A stretch of DNA of 64,000 nucleotides, taken from contig JBCFYV010000024.1 in assembly GCA_039000515.1 (NCBI GenBank), positions 38,862,035-38,926,034 on the forward strand, given 5' to 3'. The DNA is from Timema cristinae (taxonomy: Eukaryota; Arthropoda; Insecta; Phasmatodea; Timematidae). Below the pieces are notes generated by a model. It made no database searches. It was not told the origin of the DNA and saw only the letters and a list, made by a program, of their open reading frames with translations. This document shows, one piece after another, positions 46,486 to 58,034 of this stretch (position 1 is its first letter; every line of letters begins with the position of its first letter). Position numbers and translations under genes: made by a program.

Positions 46486-48060
46486 AATATCATAATAATT
46501 AATAATATCATTATAATCAACAAACGTTAGGCTTAAGTGGAATCAGACAACTACAAAACCTAAATCAAACAAAAACAAAGGGTGAATTTCAGATTTAAAA
46601 ATTCTCTAAGTTTTTTGTTTTTTGTTTTAACTCTATTACATTGGTGAATACATAAATCAATTGGTTAAAATTTAAATTGCTTACATTCAGACCCCGCAAC
46701 ACGTGGCCCGGTCATTATTTATCGACCAAATTGTTTGTTTACGTTGCCCCCCTCCCCCTCCCAACCCCTAAGCAAAATTTCAGGATTAATTAACTTCATT
46801 TATCGTTATCGTCAGTTGGGATATTGAATCTGGCCGAGAGATCAAGAGGCATTTAAAGCTTTTTTTTTTTCAAAATGAGAGAAAAAGTTTTGGAAGGCAA
46901 TCATTTGGTTTATTATAACGCATTTATTGTCACCACTTAATGGACATTCTCTGGAAAACCACATGCGATTTATTTACTTTCGATAAATTTTGTTTCAGAT
47001 TTTGTCAATAGAATGTTCTAAAAAAAAAAGATACTGATATGTTAAGTTACGCGTCACTATTGTTGGTGCTTCATTTGGTTTAGTATCGGAATGCACATTC
47101 CAAAATGAAAACTAGTGTTTGTGAATAGAAGTTGGTTTGAATTCAGAAATAGGCATAGTGAGCTTTGGTGAATACTTCCCTCTAAAAATTGTTTATTTCT
47201 ATTGGTATAAATGAGCAGGGGTGTACCAAATTTGGTTAAATTTAAATGTAGCCTCTTGTGACCTAATAATTAATTGAGTGTGATTCAAGAAACATATATT
47301 TATTTTACTAAACCAAGAAGAAAGTGCACAAAGTTTATTTTAAAGCTTACTATGTCCTAATAATTATGTCATAATCAAGTATTATCAAAATGTATCTATG
47401 TTTTAGTATTCCAATTGTATTATATAGAATTTTCAGTACAATAACTTTCTTTGGGTAATTTTTTTATAAATATATGTTTTTATTAAGAACAAAGATATTT
47501 TTCAAAATTTATTATTTTATTTCCTAAATAATTGTTTATTTCCTACTGAAGATGTAAATGTTATTTTTGCCTACTATACTATTATCATTATTTTTATTTT
47601 TTAATATTTTCAATAGCAACATTTATTGCAAATTTGCCCTTGATCATGTAGACGTTCATATCTCTTATCGGGATTCTCGTAATACAATTTTTTTTTTTTT
47701 CAATAGCTCTTATAGGGTGAGCCCGATAAGTCGTTGATTCCATAGTGACAATTCTAGATTTGTCGAATTCGACTTAAATCATAAAAAAAAGCTAAGCTCT
47801 GAGAGTTATTTAAGGAACTCCCATTATCAATAATTTATCATGTAGAGGTTCTGCCTATAATATTTAAATTTACAATATTCTGATTTATTTTTTGCATATT
47901 GTTACTGCTTTTAACAACGCTTAATTATTTATTATTGCTATTTTTTATTCTTATTATTAATTACTATTTATTTTTTGTAACTATTCATCACTATATAACA
48001 TTATTTAGCCATTTATTTTATCTTATTTTCTCGTGTAAATATTTGTATTTGTAAGGTACT
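46486..48060. other. AT-rich unassigned spacer
   Basis: About 1.6 kb with no supported feature; only poly-T and AT runs. Confidence 0.4.
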
Positions 48061-48152
48061 TGTGTACTTTTCAGTGCTGGTCTATTATAGGTCTTACGAC
48101 TGTTGGCCAACATTATAACAAAGGAAATTGAAATTATTATTATTATTATTAC
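48061..48152 (+). mobile_element. Possible LINE 3' end with (ATT)n tail
   Basis: CAGTGCTGGTCTATTATAGG, TCTTACGACTGTTGGCCAAC, then GGAAATTGAAATTATTATT and further ATT. A structured non-repetitive end followed by an ATT microsatellite is how I, Jockey and R1-type LINEs end. It does not share the SINE tail. Low support. Confidence 0.35.
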
Positions 48153-48679
48153 TTAAATTTGTAATTTCTCTAATTTTCATTTATTTGTTTTTCTGTTTGT
48201 ATGGATCACTACTTCAAAACTATCGAGTAGATTACAGTTATGAATGCAAAAAAAAAATCTGCACACAAACAAACAAAAAATAGCTTTAGTATTAGTTTTT
48301 TCAGAAATTCAATATATTTTGGAAGCCATTTAATATTTAGGATATCAATGTAGATCACATGAAAATTATGAAAGTATGTAATGGTAAAGCTTTACACGTT
48401 TAAGGTGACCATATTTACTATCAACTGTTCGTTTGTAGCTCTGGGAATAATTTCAGCAATTTGAGTGTAGTTACTGGAGCGGGGTTACTAATACCTCACT
48501 GATACTTTGTATTAACAGAACGCCAAAGAAAAATGTGCTTGAAAATGATACGAAGTCCAATATTTTGTGATTCTACTGTAATTATTATGAACCACATGAG
48601 CCACGTTTCATGTTTTGGGTGTGTTACATATTAGCTATTCTAGTGGCACAATATATTGGGGTGACAAAATTATATTGTT

Positions 48680-48838
48680 TCGAAGTCGGACAGGCCTGTT
48701 TTATCCTAAATGATTTCCTACTCTTTTTCCATGCAATGCATGCGTATTTTCTCTTAATTCTACCTTCCTCGTTTCTACCCCATTAATGTGTATTCAAGTG
48801 TAGCCTGGATGAATAGTAAGACATGTAATCAATAAAAA
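48680..48838 (+). mobile_element. SINE-B, diverged, plus
   Basis: TTTTATCCTAAATGATTTCC, TTCTCTTAATTCTACCTTCC, CTACCCCATTAATGTG and tail GTAGCCTGGATGAATAGTAA. Head weak. Confidence 0.65.
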
Positions 48839-49837
48839 TGAATTTTATTTAATTTTTTTTTTATTTTTTATTTGAGTATGGAGTTAATTTAGGATAAGTA
48901 TTTATTATGATAGAATAAATAAGTTAATAATAAAATGCTAGCTAACCAGTGTCTTACTTTTTAAATGTCTGTGCCTCCTCTTTAAAAGCTTTTTTATATA
49001 TTATATATTTTTTAGTAATACCTATTCAATATAGAAACACAAATAGAAAATAAAAAAATTAAAAAATCTGCATAAAATTATAAAGATAGGATATTTTTTT
49101 TAAAGTAAAAATGTCCTACTCCACAGAAAGCACGAAGCTCAGTCAAATTAATAAACAAACGTTGGTTTTGTTTAATTTTTCACCACCCTGTCCCTCCTAC
49201 CTCCTTCGTCCATTCTTCCTGCAGCCAGTGACTCGGTCAGTCGTATGTTGTATGCAACGAGGCATTATAACTCTTAACGCTGGTGGAACGCCCGGGTATT
49301 TAACCCCCCCACCCTCACCCTCTTCTCTGACCACATAACCAGCCATGTGTGTCAACCATCACCCCCTCCTTCCTCTGTGTCACCCCCACCCCTCCCTCAA
49401 ACTCACTACACCACATTTTGCACAGATCTCACGTCTTTGCAATAAAAAATGGTGGTGCGACGCATTCTTCCTGCCTTCCCCCTTCCCTACTCTTCGTGTT
49501 TTTTTTTATGAAACATTGACAGTGTATGTGGCAGGGTATGGTCCACCGACGCCGGCCTTGGACGCTACGCTGCGGTGAACTGTGTAAATTACGGGAACAT
49601 TAGCAAGAGTGTTGTTATATTCGAGGATGTGTCGTGGAATCAAAATTAACCCTTCCTACTCACGTGCGACTGAAAAATGTGTAAGTTTTCTACACCCTTT
49701 TTTTGAGCGAGCGTATGCCACCAGGGTTTGTCAGAAAGATATTCTTAGACTTCTATTGGCAGTGATGGATATGTTACATACTTGTGAGTTTAGGGGACCA
49801 TGTAGGTGTGGTTATTTCGGCCTGATGAGATGATTTA
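48839..49837. other. Spacer with pyrimidine-rich block, no exon supported
   Basis: 49180-49560 is CT-rich (CACCCTCACCCTCTTCTC, CACCCCCACCCCTCCCTC). Three plus frames of 74-77 codons (49111, 49345, 49609) follow one another but show no domain, and Pro/Ser/Leu richness follows from base composition. A CpG- and CT-rich region of this kind could be a host promoter or first exon, but no evidence decides it. Confidence 0.35.
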
Positions 49838-50203
49838 AGGTGCGGCAGAAGGGAGCACGAGTAATTTTACAGTTTTTATATAATTAAATTTTTTTGGCCA
49901 AAATAAATCAAATATTTCTCCAGTAGCAACGTAGAGTTTAGTTTTATGCACATACTAATATCAACAGATCGTGAATATCTTTCAAGGGTGTCCTGGAATT
50001 TTGTCAAAACTTTTTCTCTTTATTTAAAAAGTTTTGACAAAATTCCAGGACCCTCTTGACAGATATTCAAGATCTGTTGATATTAGCATGTGCAAAAAAC
50101 TAAACTCTACGTTGCTACTGGAGAAATATTTGATTTATTTTGGACAACAAATTTATATTATATAAAAACTGTAAAATTACTCGTGCACCCTTCTGCCGCA
50201 CCT
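49838..50203. mobile_element. Foldback element K-366, near-perfect palindrome
   Basis: 366 bp. Ends AGGTGCGGCAGAAGGG and inverse. The arms (GCACGAGTAATTTTACAG, CAAATATTTCTCCAGTAGCA, ACTAATATCAACAGATC, GTCCTGGAATTTTGTCAAAA) are matched almost base for base to the centre, leaving a loop of roughly 15-20 bp. No coding sequence. Best preserved member of a family with relatives at 8965, 27135, 37253 and 61686. Confidence 0.93.
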
Positions 50204-50591
50204 GACGAAGATTATGTGGTTCCAGCAAAAGTCTTAAAACTTCAATCTCGGTGCATATTACACAACTTATTGTATAAAAAGATATACAAGAAATTGTAAC
50301 CTAATCATGGTGTCGTGTTGACATCAAAGATGGTACAAGATGTGTTTTTCACAGCTCATTATACACAATTTCAGTTATTAGAACACGTCCTATATCCACA
50401 ATTTTCATTGTACAAATACATTTGGATTGTTAACGATAGATAACCCTAACTGCGAGACGTGAACTAATTAAATATATGATAACATTTTACTAGGCATCAA
50501 ATTATTAATCAAAACGTTACAATTTAAAGTTTTAGTTGCATTAAAATAAATATAAAGAATAAACTCATATTCATCATTGACTTGCACTGAG
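50204..50591. other. AT-rich unassigned spacer
   Basis: No feature recognised. Confidence 0.4.
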
Positions 50592-50730
50592 GAAGATATT
50601 CTGAAATAGTTTTTCACTCTACCTCCACACAAATGCAGGTAAACTTCCTATAAAAATAATATTCCTCATTCCTAAGACCATAACCGTATAACCCGAACGG
50701 GTTGTAAGACGTGGTGCTAGAAATAATAGA
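50592..50730 (+). mobile_element. SINE-B 3' part, plus
   Basis: AATAGTTTTTCACTCTACCT, CACACAAATGCAGG and a good tail ATAACCCGAACGGGTTGTAA then GACGTGGTGCTAGAAATAA. Confidence 0.75.
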
Positions 50731-52117
50731 ATAATGGCTACACATAATCCTAAAATGGTGATATCCACAATACACAGGAAAATATCTTTAAAATTTACCA
50801 AATGTCAATAGAATATCATGTAACTTATTTATTTATTTTTTGTCTTTATTTTGAAATACTTAGAGAAGTTAAGACAAGTTTTCTTTGTCTTACACTTAAT
50901 CAATTAAACTAACACGCTTATATTAACAATAGTAACTTTTAAAATGATTGACTAAATTTTAAATACGTATAATCGTTATATTACCTCCATTCAATCCTTC
51001 ATTCATTCAATTATTTCATCATTTATTTATAAACATGTTTATTAATTATGTTTACAAAAGCATGAAAACTTAGATTACCATAGAAATATTATTCCGTTTG
51101 ACTGAAGATTTGAAAGCAGCCAAACAAATCAACTCCCTTACTGTGGGAGATAGCACATTCCACGCCCGTGATCTGCAACTGTGTAATATTATATACTTGA
51201 ACGATTGAAGCCTAAAACTTGTTTCTTTTTATAGCTACAGCTATTTTTGGTTATGTTCTTTCTTGAGGTCAAATATTTGGTCACTACACTAGATAATAAT
51301 ATATATATATATATATAAGGGAGCTGCATGTTTACTATCGGGAAACAGAGTTCTCATTCTATCGTTTCCATATAGTAAATATTACTTTAAATATAAAACC
51401 AATCTTGCAAGGCTGGTTCGTGGATGTTACCAGTAGATTCTTCCCACCCCTTCACACTATCTTTCGAAATAACTGAAAGTGAGGGATTTATCAACAGTTA
51501 ACCGAGAGCGAAGATAAATATTTTCTCCTTAAAACCTGAAGTTCCTTCAAACGTTATATTCAATGTAACCATCCTATATTTAGGAATTAGTTTAGTTCGA
51601 TGAGTGTATAGATAGTTTTCAGTCATGAAATGTGCGAACACTGACTTTTGAGCCATTTTCTGATAGAACAAGTCAATGATATTCATGTATATTCCGTGCC
51701 CCCTGAAAGTTAAATTTAATATATAAATTTCACAAGTTACACAATACCACTCTTGTTAAGGAAGATTCAATTAAGGATGTGCAAAAATTATTCGGAAATA
51801 TCTCTGGAATAATCTACCATCAGTGACTTATAAAATTATATTTAACCATTTGTGTTAGAACATCCTAAATCCTTTAGTATTACTTATACTGGACTATCAG
51901 ATCTTTAGGTAAACATTCATGTAGGTTGTTGTGGGTGACGATACAAGTATTTCCACGTAATGGAACTCGAAACCGGCGACGCTAAAGGACTTCAAAAGTT
52001 GGCGCTGTATGCACCACGGTGGTAGGCAACACATCAGCATGCTACGAAACCAACACGGGCATCACCACCATTCACTGTTTTGAAACATACGATGTTGCAT
52101 GTTCTTTCCTTATTTTG
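50731..52117. other. AT-rich unassigned spacer
   Basis: (TA)n at 51298-51317. 51930-52070 has raised GC and CCGGTTTCGAGTTCC on the minus strand, a possible old tRNA-like head, without further support. Confidence 0.35.
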
Positions 52118-52146
52118 AGCACCGCTTATTACTACCCGTATTTGCT
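52118..52146 (-). mobile_element. SINE tail fragment
   Basis: AGCACCGCTTATTACTACCC only; weak. Confidence 0.4.
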
Positions 52147-52639
52147 TGTTATGTGCTGAAGATTAACGAGTTACCTACACCTCAGGTGCATTCAGCGCCA
52201 AGGAGGTCTCATAGCGTAGTCGTCCCCAAGTTTATTATGTGGAAATACTTGTCCCAATCCCTACAACTAGAATTATTTATTTTACTATTAAAATGATTAC
52301 TTAAAACTTTATTAAAACATATTTAAATTTGATAAATAGCCCCCCATATACAATTTTACAATGGAATCAAACCATAAATGTTTGAGTCGAACCTAAGCTA
52401 ATTTATCAGCCACATCCCGTCTCTAAGAGCCATTAATGAATTTATAATTTCAACAAATGGTACAAGAAACATTTTTCATTTATTTGAGGTATTACGCGTA
52501 CAATTTCTGAACCGACTGATTACATCAGCACACGACTTGATAACTAATTTATATATAAAACAAACACAACATTCAGTCCCCTGACGTTAATTTATCGCTT
52601 TGAAAGGGGGGAAAAACACATTTCACCAATGATAGATAT

Positions 52640-52725
52640 ATATTTGGCCATTTTAGTAATTGAACCTGGGACTCTTAGCGCTGTAGACAGATGCTAATGA
52701 CTTGAGCTAAGGTATCAGACTACAG
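52640..52725 (-). repeat. tRNA-like repeat, minus
   Basis: Minus-strand CCTTAGCTCAAGTCATTAGC and CCCAGGTTCAATTACTAAAA resemble A and B boxes of families C and E. Acceptor stem not conserved. Confidence 0.4.
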
Positions 52726-52909
52726 GCAAAATTAATGATTTAAACTGACAGAATGAATAGAAAATATGATAAATAAGGTTATTGATAGTGACGTTTTTAC
52801 ATAAAATAAACACACTCGTGGACTTTTCTGTTACATCATTATATAAAGCCACCAGTTTTTAGTTGATTTTTTTTCGTTTAACACATTTCCTTTCTTATTC
52901 TTAACATCA

Positions 52910-53200
52910 CACCATTTTAACTCCTTTCTTTCCTAAACTGCGCATTCCGGAAACGTTAGACACGCAGATAAGAAGGGAGCCGCTAAAAGTACCGGAAGTT
53001 AACAAGGCGAAGCAATTTTCTCCGTACCCCCCCCCTCCCCCCCCACCTCCACCATTTGCACCACGTCTGCCTAACTTAATCTGTTGTGGCTGAGCCGCAG
53101 GAGTCGAACACGCGACCTCGCCAACACGGGAAAAGGAAATTGAATAGCGTGTTCTGTGTACCACCCCTTTCCCCCCCTTGTCTGTCACGTTCTTAGACCA
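52910..53200. other. GC-rich patch with tRNA-like B box
   Basis: Contains C-rich CCCCCCCCTCCCCCCCCACC and, on the minus strand, GTGTTCGACTCCTGCGG. A 112-codon minus frame with a poly-Gly run is a product of the C-rich tract. No gene supported. Confidence 0.3.
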
Positions 53201-53499
53201 TGAAAAGACAATCCTGGAAATAATTAAGTGAGAAGAGGAGTTCATTTTTATGAGACAACTATAAAATTGATGAAGAACTATTTCAAACAGAGAAACAAAA
53301 TAGATTCCGAGTAATCTGATCTGTTTTTATTGAGATGTAGCTGAGGTAACTCACCTAACTCTGTATTGCAATGTAAGCACATATCGTTCAATATTATAAA
53401 GTAAGTTATTTAGTTTGAATATCGAACTTAACAAGTATTAAACTGTTTTAAGCTACTATGTGAAATAAAAGTAATGGAAAATAAATTTATTAAGACTCC

Positions 53500-53790
53500 T
53501 ATAAATAATTCCCACACCAGAATGGATTCCCAATTTTGTTACAAGATAAGTCATTACTAAAATTCATATAGATGATTAACAGAATGTCATCCCTATTTTG
53601 TCATAAGATAAGTCATTATTAAAATGCCTATGGCTAATTTCCATACCAGAACTAATACCTTATTTTATAATAAGATGTCATTATTAAAATGTAACTTGAT
53701 AGTTTCCATACTCGAATGAATTCCCCATTTTGTAATGAGATAAGTAATTACTAAAATTATTATAGCTAGTTCTCATGTTACGATATAAAC
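53500..53790. repeat. Tandem array, four diverged 65-bp units
   Basis: AAGATAAGTCATTA-like blocks occur at 53543, 53605, 53672 and 53737, each preceded by TTTTGT or TTTTAT and followed by AAAAT and a CCATAC or CATATAG segment. Period 62-67 bp. Confidence 0.8.
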
Positions 53791-54066
53791 AATAATTTTT
53801 AATAAGATAATTGGTTAAAACTAAGTTCTGACAAGCTAAGACGAATAGGATTTAGTGTTGCATCTTAAGACTTATTTTTACATCATTTCCTTAAAGTAGA
53901 ATTATATAACTATATCTATTATATAACAGGATTTAATTAGTTGGAATAATGGTTGTTCTAATAATTCTATAGTACAATAAGTGGTATCTGAACTTGAGTC
54001 ACAGGTTTTAATTTTATTTGATGGTCGTTAGTGGTTGTTCGAATAGGGGGTGCGCTGTTATATGTT

Positions 54067-54097
54067 TTATTATTATTTTATTATTATATTATATATA

Positions 54098-54129
<32 letters not shown>

Positions 54130-54256
54130 TAGCACCGCGTCTTACTACCCGTTCGGGTTATACGCACTTACGCTAATGTGTAATGGTAGGATGATTGCGA
54201 GATGAAATGAAGGACCTACAGTTTAACGTCGAATCCGAACCACAGTGGCGGCCTGG
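54067..54256 (-). mobile_element. SINE-A, 5'-truncated, long ATT tail
   Basis: Minus copy with about 60 bp of AT-rich or ATT tail, tail arm and 3' body, stopping at GGCGGCCTGG. Target duplication TGTTATATGTT at 54056-54066 and 54257-54267. Confidence 0.94.
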
Positions 54257-54383
54257 TGTTATATGTTCACCACTTGTGGTTTTCAATGTGGTTTTACACC
54301 CTTCTCTTTGCTAATAGGGGTGCATTTCTCCTAAACTATACTCTTCATTCTTGTCCCTTGTATAAAATATTTGATAACGCTTT

Positions 54384-54600
54384 GGTCAATGTGGACACAT
54401 GGTCTAGGCATCAAGCTCAAGCTCGTTATTTATTGGAATGCTGGTTACAGGGTTCAAGGTTCGAATCTTTATCGACTGTTCCGGAGGCAGTTTGTTCATA
54501 TGTGACTTATCATTGAGCTTTTCCCAAAACCTCGTCCGATTTAACACGGGTATATTACCTCTAATTTTAGATTAGGCGTGATAGTGGTATTAATCTACTA
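54384..54600 (+). mobile_element. tRNA-derived SINE-B-like remnant, plus
   Basis: CACATGGTCTAGGCATCAAG and CAAGGTTCGAATCTTTATC are box-like; TATATTACCTCTAATTTTAG resembles the SINE-B 3' body. Tail lost. Confidence 0.45.
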
Positions 54601-55560
54601 ATAGAAAATAAACTTGTGCCAAACGGATTAACTTAATAAATGTTGCGACATGATCGTATATACTTTTTCATTTATTCTGTGGCAACTAGGTACCTTTATT
54701 TTTAAATCGGTAAATTTCCTTCAAAAATTATTGCCATTTTAACTACAAAAAAATATATGATTTTGTTAATAATATGAAAAAGTTTCAGATATAAAAAATT
54801 GTTTAAAATTTAAAGTATTGAAAAATTTCGAGTTTTCAAAAATCAATATAAGTAAACCAGCCTCAATAATAAAAATGAAAATACTTTCTTATTTACTATG
54901 CAAAATATTCCCAAGATACACCTTATAAGCAAAAATAATTCTGCCTTTTTCTAAAGAATTAAATTTTATATAATCTGTAATGTCTTTAAAACAATTTTAT
55001 AATACTGTAAATAATACTGTATTCCTGTAAAACATTCATCAAACATCCATTTTGAGCAAAATCACTAGATAAATTTTTGAAAAATTTCTAATTTTCCAAA
55101 AATTGGTCATTAGTTAACTAACTTTAATTTTAGGACTGTAATCAATTTAATATTTTGATGCTATGATCATTCATAATCTAAGTAATAAGTTTAAAATAAA
55201 TCTACCAAACTTTCATGTCTGAAGTCCCGGCCGGTTACAGATGGACATATAAATGGAATAAGGGACATGGGAACAAACATTTTTGTAAGAGGGTTTTTCA
55301 TATTCCGGGAATACATAAAATGTCATAATACAACATTTTCGCAACTAAAATATTACAATTTATTTACATGGGAATCTATAAATGCAATCATAACTCAATG
55401 GCGCCTGCCCTAAATAGAACCATACCGACCGATAGATCATCTGTTGGCGAAAATAATGCCAACTTCTGTAGAATTTTTGTCTTTTAATCAGCACAACGAA
55501 CCTCTAGCCATTAGCCTCAGTTTTTTAAACCGGAACCGCTACTTCTTTATACAATTAGCT
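54601..55560. other. AT-rich unassigned spacer
   Basis: No feature recognised. Confidence 0.4.
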
Positions 55561-55604
55561 CCTCATTTGTCCACACGAGGCTGAGTTGACCCTGTTCCAG
55601 ACCC

Positions 55605-55705
55605 ACTACTTCACAGAAAAATCTGAAAGTGCTGAAGATCGAACCATGGGACCTCTGGATATGTAGTCCGGCACCATGACCACTAGTCCACATAGGTGGT
55701 CCGTC
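55605..55705 (-). repeat. tRNA-like sequence, minus
   Basis: On the minus strand GGACCACCTATGTGGACTAG, TGGTCATGGTGCC (A-box region), then CCATGGTTCGATCTTCAGC (B box). Possibly another tRNA-derived SINE head; acceptor stem does not close. Confidence 0.45.
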
Positions 55706-55899
55706 AAGTTAAATTACTAATCGAGGTATATCGAACAAAATAGTGACATACAAGTTAGATTATCAACGTAGACCTCATTTCACTCAGTTTTGTGATAATT
55801 TTTAAAAAGGAACGTATTGTTACATTCAGACAACACGTGTTGGAATATTTAACAAGCTCCAAATCCCCCCGTCAACAGCCCGTGGCCCCGGAGAAAAGG

Positions 55900-56290
55900 T
55901 GTCCCTTCTAGTCTGATTTACTCGTAATGGAGTGGGAGAAGGGTCAGGTTTCAAATACCGGTTGGATGAACTGAGGTAGTTCTTATTACCTAAATAGGTA
56001 TTTAACCGCGTCTTACGACCCATTAAGGCTATACTATTATGTAATTTTGAAGAGGAACGTTGAATTTAGAGGAAGTGTATCCGCATTTGCGTGGAGAGCT
56101 GGAAATATTTAGGAGAACTCACCTGGATCGAACCATGATCTTCCTATCGTCGGCAGTCTAGTTTATTGTGAGAGTTAGCGTCTTAGATCATGCGGCCACC
56201 GAAGCGTAACCCGCTTAGTAAATAGTTTCCCACTCCACCTCTAGTCAAGTGCGGGTACACTTCCTCAAAATTATTCCTTTCAACCTTGGT
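55900..56290 (+). mobile_element. SINE-B, outer copy split by another SINE-B
   Basis: The 5' part ends TGGATGAACTGAGGTAGTTC and CCTAAATAG at 55997; it resumes at 56219 with TAAATAGTTTCCCACTCC, ACACTTCCTCAAAATTATTC. The duplicated TAAATAG (55991-55997 and 56219-56225) brackets the inner copy. Confidence 0.75.
55998..56218 (-). mobile_element. SINE-B, inner copy, minus, nested
   Basis: Tail GTATTTAACCGCGTCTTACG, body TGTATCCGCATTTGCGTGGA, reverse B box CTGGATCGAACCATGATC, head GATCATGCGGCCACCGAAGC. Inserted in the opposite strand of the outer SINE-B. Open frames here are translations of the repeats. Confidence 0.82.
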
Positions 56291-56995
56291 GTGAATTGTG
56301 TTTGTAGCCATGATGTGTTGTAAAATTTGGCGCGCTTTAAAATATAACGCTAACAATTCTAACACGATTTGGCCATTGAAATCCGAGAGGACATCAAATG
56401 ACTTCTTTACCTTCCTTAAATTAAAACTTATATAATCCTTTTTCTCCTTTTTCTTTACTCCTGCCTTTTAAATTCCTTGGAATATTTAAAGTAAATTCAA
56501 ATAATAAGTATGTAAAACACACCAAGTATGTTTAAAATACCAAAATATATCTTATGAGCTCACAATTGAAAACCATTTTAATATAAATCTCTCTTTCATA
56601 AAACACTTCATTAAATTGTGATTTAAAATAATATCATAAAACATGTTTCAGTTACTCTCTTCGCTAAAGAAATATTCACTTTCAAAATTCGACCTACATT
56701 TAATGTAGATAAACTGCACTGTATTTTGTAATTGCCGAATATCCTTGAAGAAAAATACGAGTCGAGATAATAAAGAACGAAATATAGTATACGTAGTAGC
56801 CTTTTGTGAATTTGAAATGGAAAATGTCTGGAAGTAAAGCCGAATATATCGCATTAAAGCTTGTTTAACAGCATTAACTGAGATCTATCCTTATATAAAA
56901 GAGCCTCCGTCAATTTTATCGCTTGATTTATAAATTAGAATAATTTAATAGTTGTTTTATACACGCAACTGACGTTATTCAAAAACCGACATCCT
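56291..56995. other. AT-rich unassigned spacer
   Basis: No feature recognised. Confidence 0.4.
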
Positions 56996-57000
56996 CGTCA

Positions 57001-57077
57001 CAGGCGGACTAGACTAGACTAGCTTGACGTCTAGACCAGACTAGACTAGGTGACGTCTAGACCGACTAGACTATCTT
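57001..57077. repeat. Short tandem array with CTAGAC and GACGTC motifs
   Basis: Three units of 26-31 bp, each with ACTAGACTA and the first two with TGACGTCTAGACC. Internally palindromic (GACGTC, CTAG). Confidence 0.8.
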
Positions 57078-57124
57078 GATGTTTAAATCACCGCCCACCG
57101 ATACGGGTTTTTATTTATTTACCA

Positions 57125-57193
57125 ACTAGCAATCCCGCACGGCGTTGCCCGTGGCTCAATGTGGTATAAGAACTATATAAGCCTACCCCTCCC

Positions 57194-57224
<31 letters not shown>

Positions 57225-57530
57225 AATGGTTTAGAATTAAGGTCGATTTCATACACATTTTCTTTTCCGAGGAGGATGCGGCATATTTTTATCACAGTTA
57301 TCTCTACAACGTAATATTTTAAACCAGATTAACAATATTTTTTTCAAAAATTTGTTAAAAATATCCTAATTAAAAATTTAAAAATCCGGCTTCAAGGCGC
57401 ATTCGGACCCCCTTTCCGTCCACCTATGTTAAAAATTTCAGATCTCTTTGTGCCATATATATTTGGCTGGGCATCGCACACAAACAAACAAACACACAGA
57501 AAACACTTCCTTTTATTACTATAAATATGT
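57125..57530 (+). mobile_element. Repeat family F (RTE-SINE-like), copy 3
   Basis: Starts ACTAGCAATCCCGCACGGCG and ends ACTTCCTTTTATTACTATAA. Includes a C14-16 and (CA)n tract at 57188-57224 and the conserved GGCTGGGCATCGCACACAAA. Matches 22191-22466. Confidence 0.75.
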
Positions 57531-58021
57531 ATTCCTATCTACAATCTAGTCTTACGTTGGTAAGTCACGTTAAGATTCACTTTAATTATCTTGTTCACTA
57601 AGATTATATTGAGTGGCCATAGTATCTGAGCACATAGACAAAGGGCAAAAAGAAGCACACCAAAAAAATATGGATAGCAATAATAATAACGGTTTGTTTT
57701 TTAATATGGAGTAATCTTAATGTTCTAACATTATTTTTTAGGTATTTTTTATGTTTTTATATATTAAAAACATCTATAAACACATATAGTTTGGCTTCTA
57801 TGTATTTCCTATATTTTTTATGCATCTGTTTATTTGCCTGTATGTCCACACTTTAAGAATACCCTGCTTAGTGCCACTATAGGAAAACATGCTTATAACT
57901 TACAATAAACCAAATGTCGTATTTGATAGTAATAATGGTTCAGTCTCAATTTTTATTAAACTAGCCTGTAATTGTTTAGTCCTTTTTGTAAAATTCATGT
58001 GGAAGGTTGGTAGAACTCACC
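57531..58021. other. AT-rich unassigned spacer
   Basis: No feature recognised. Confidence 0.4.
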
Positions 58022-58034
58022 TTATTAAATATAT

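Noticed and set aside
49111..49833. Three consecutive frames as exons of a host gene
   Set aside because: No splice-consistent joins, domain or codon signal; composition alone explains the openness.
52907..53245. 112-codon minus frame with a poly-glycine run
   Set aside because: The glycine run comes from a C-rich tract; no other coding feature.
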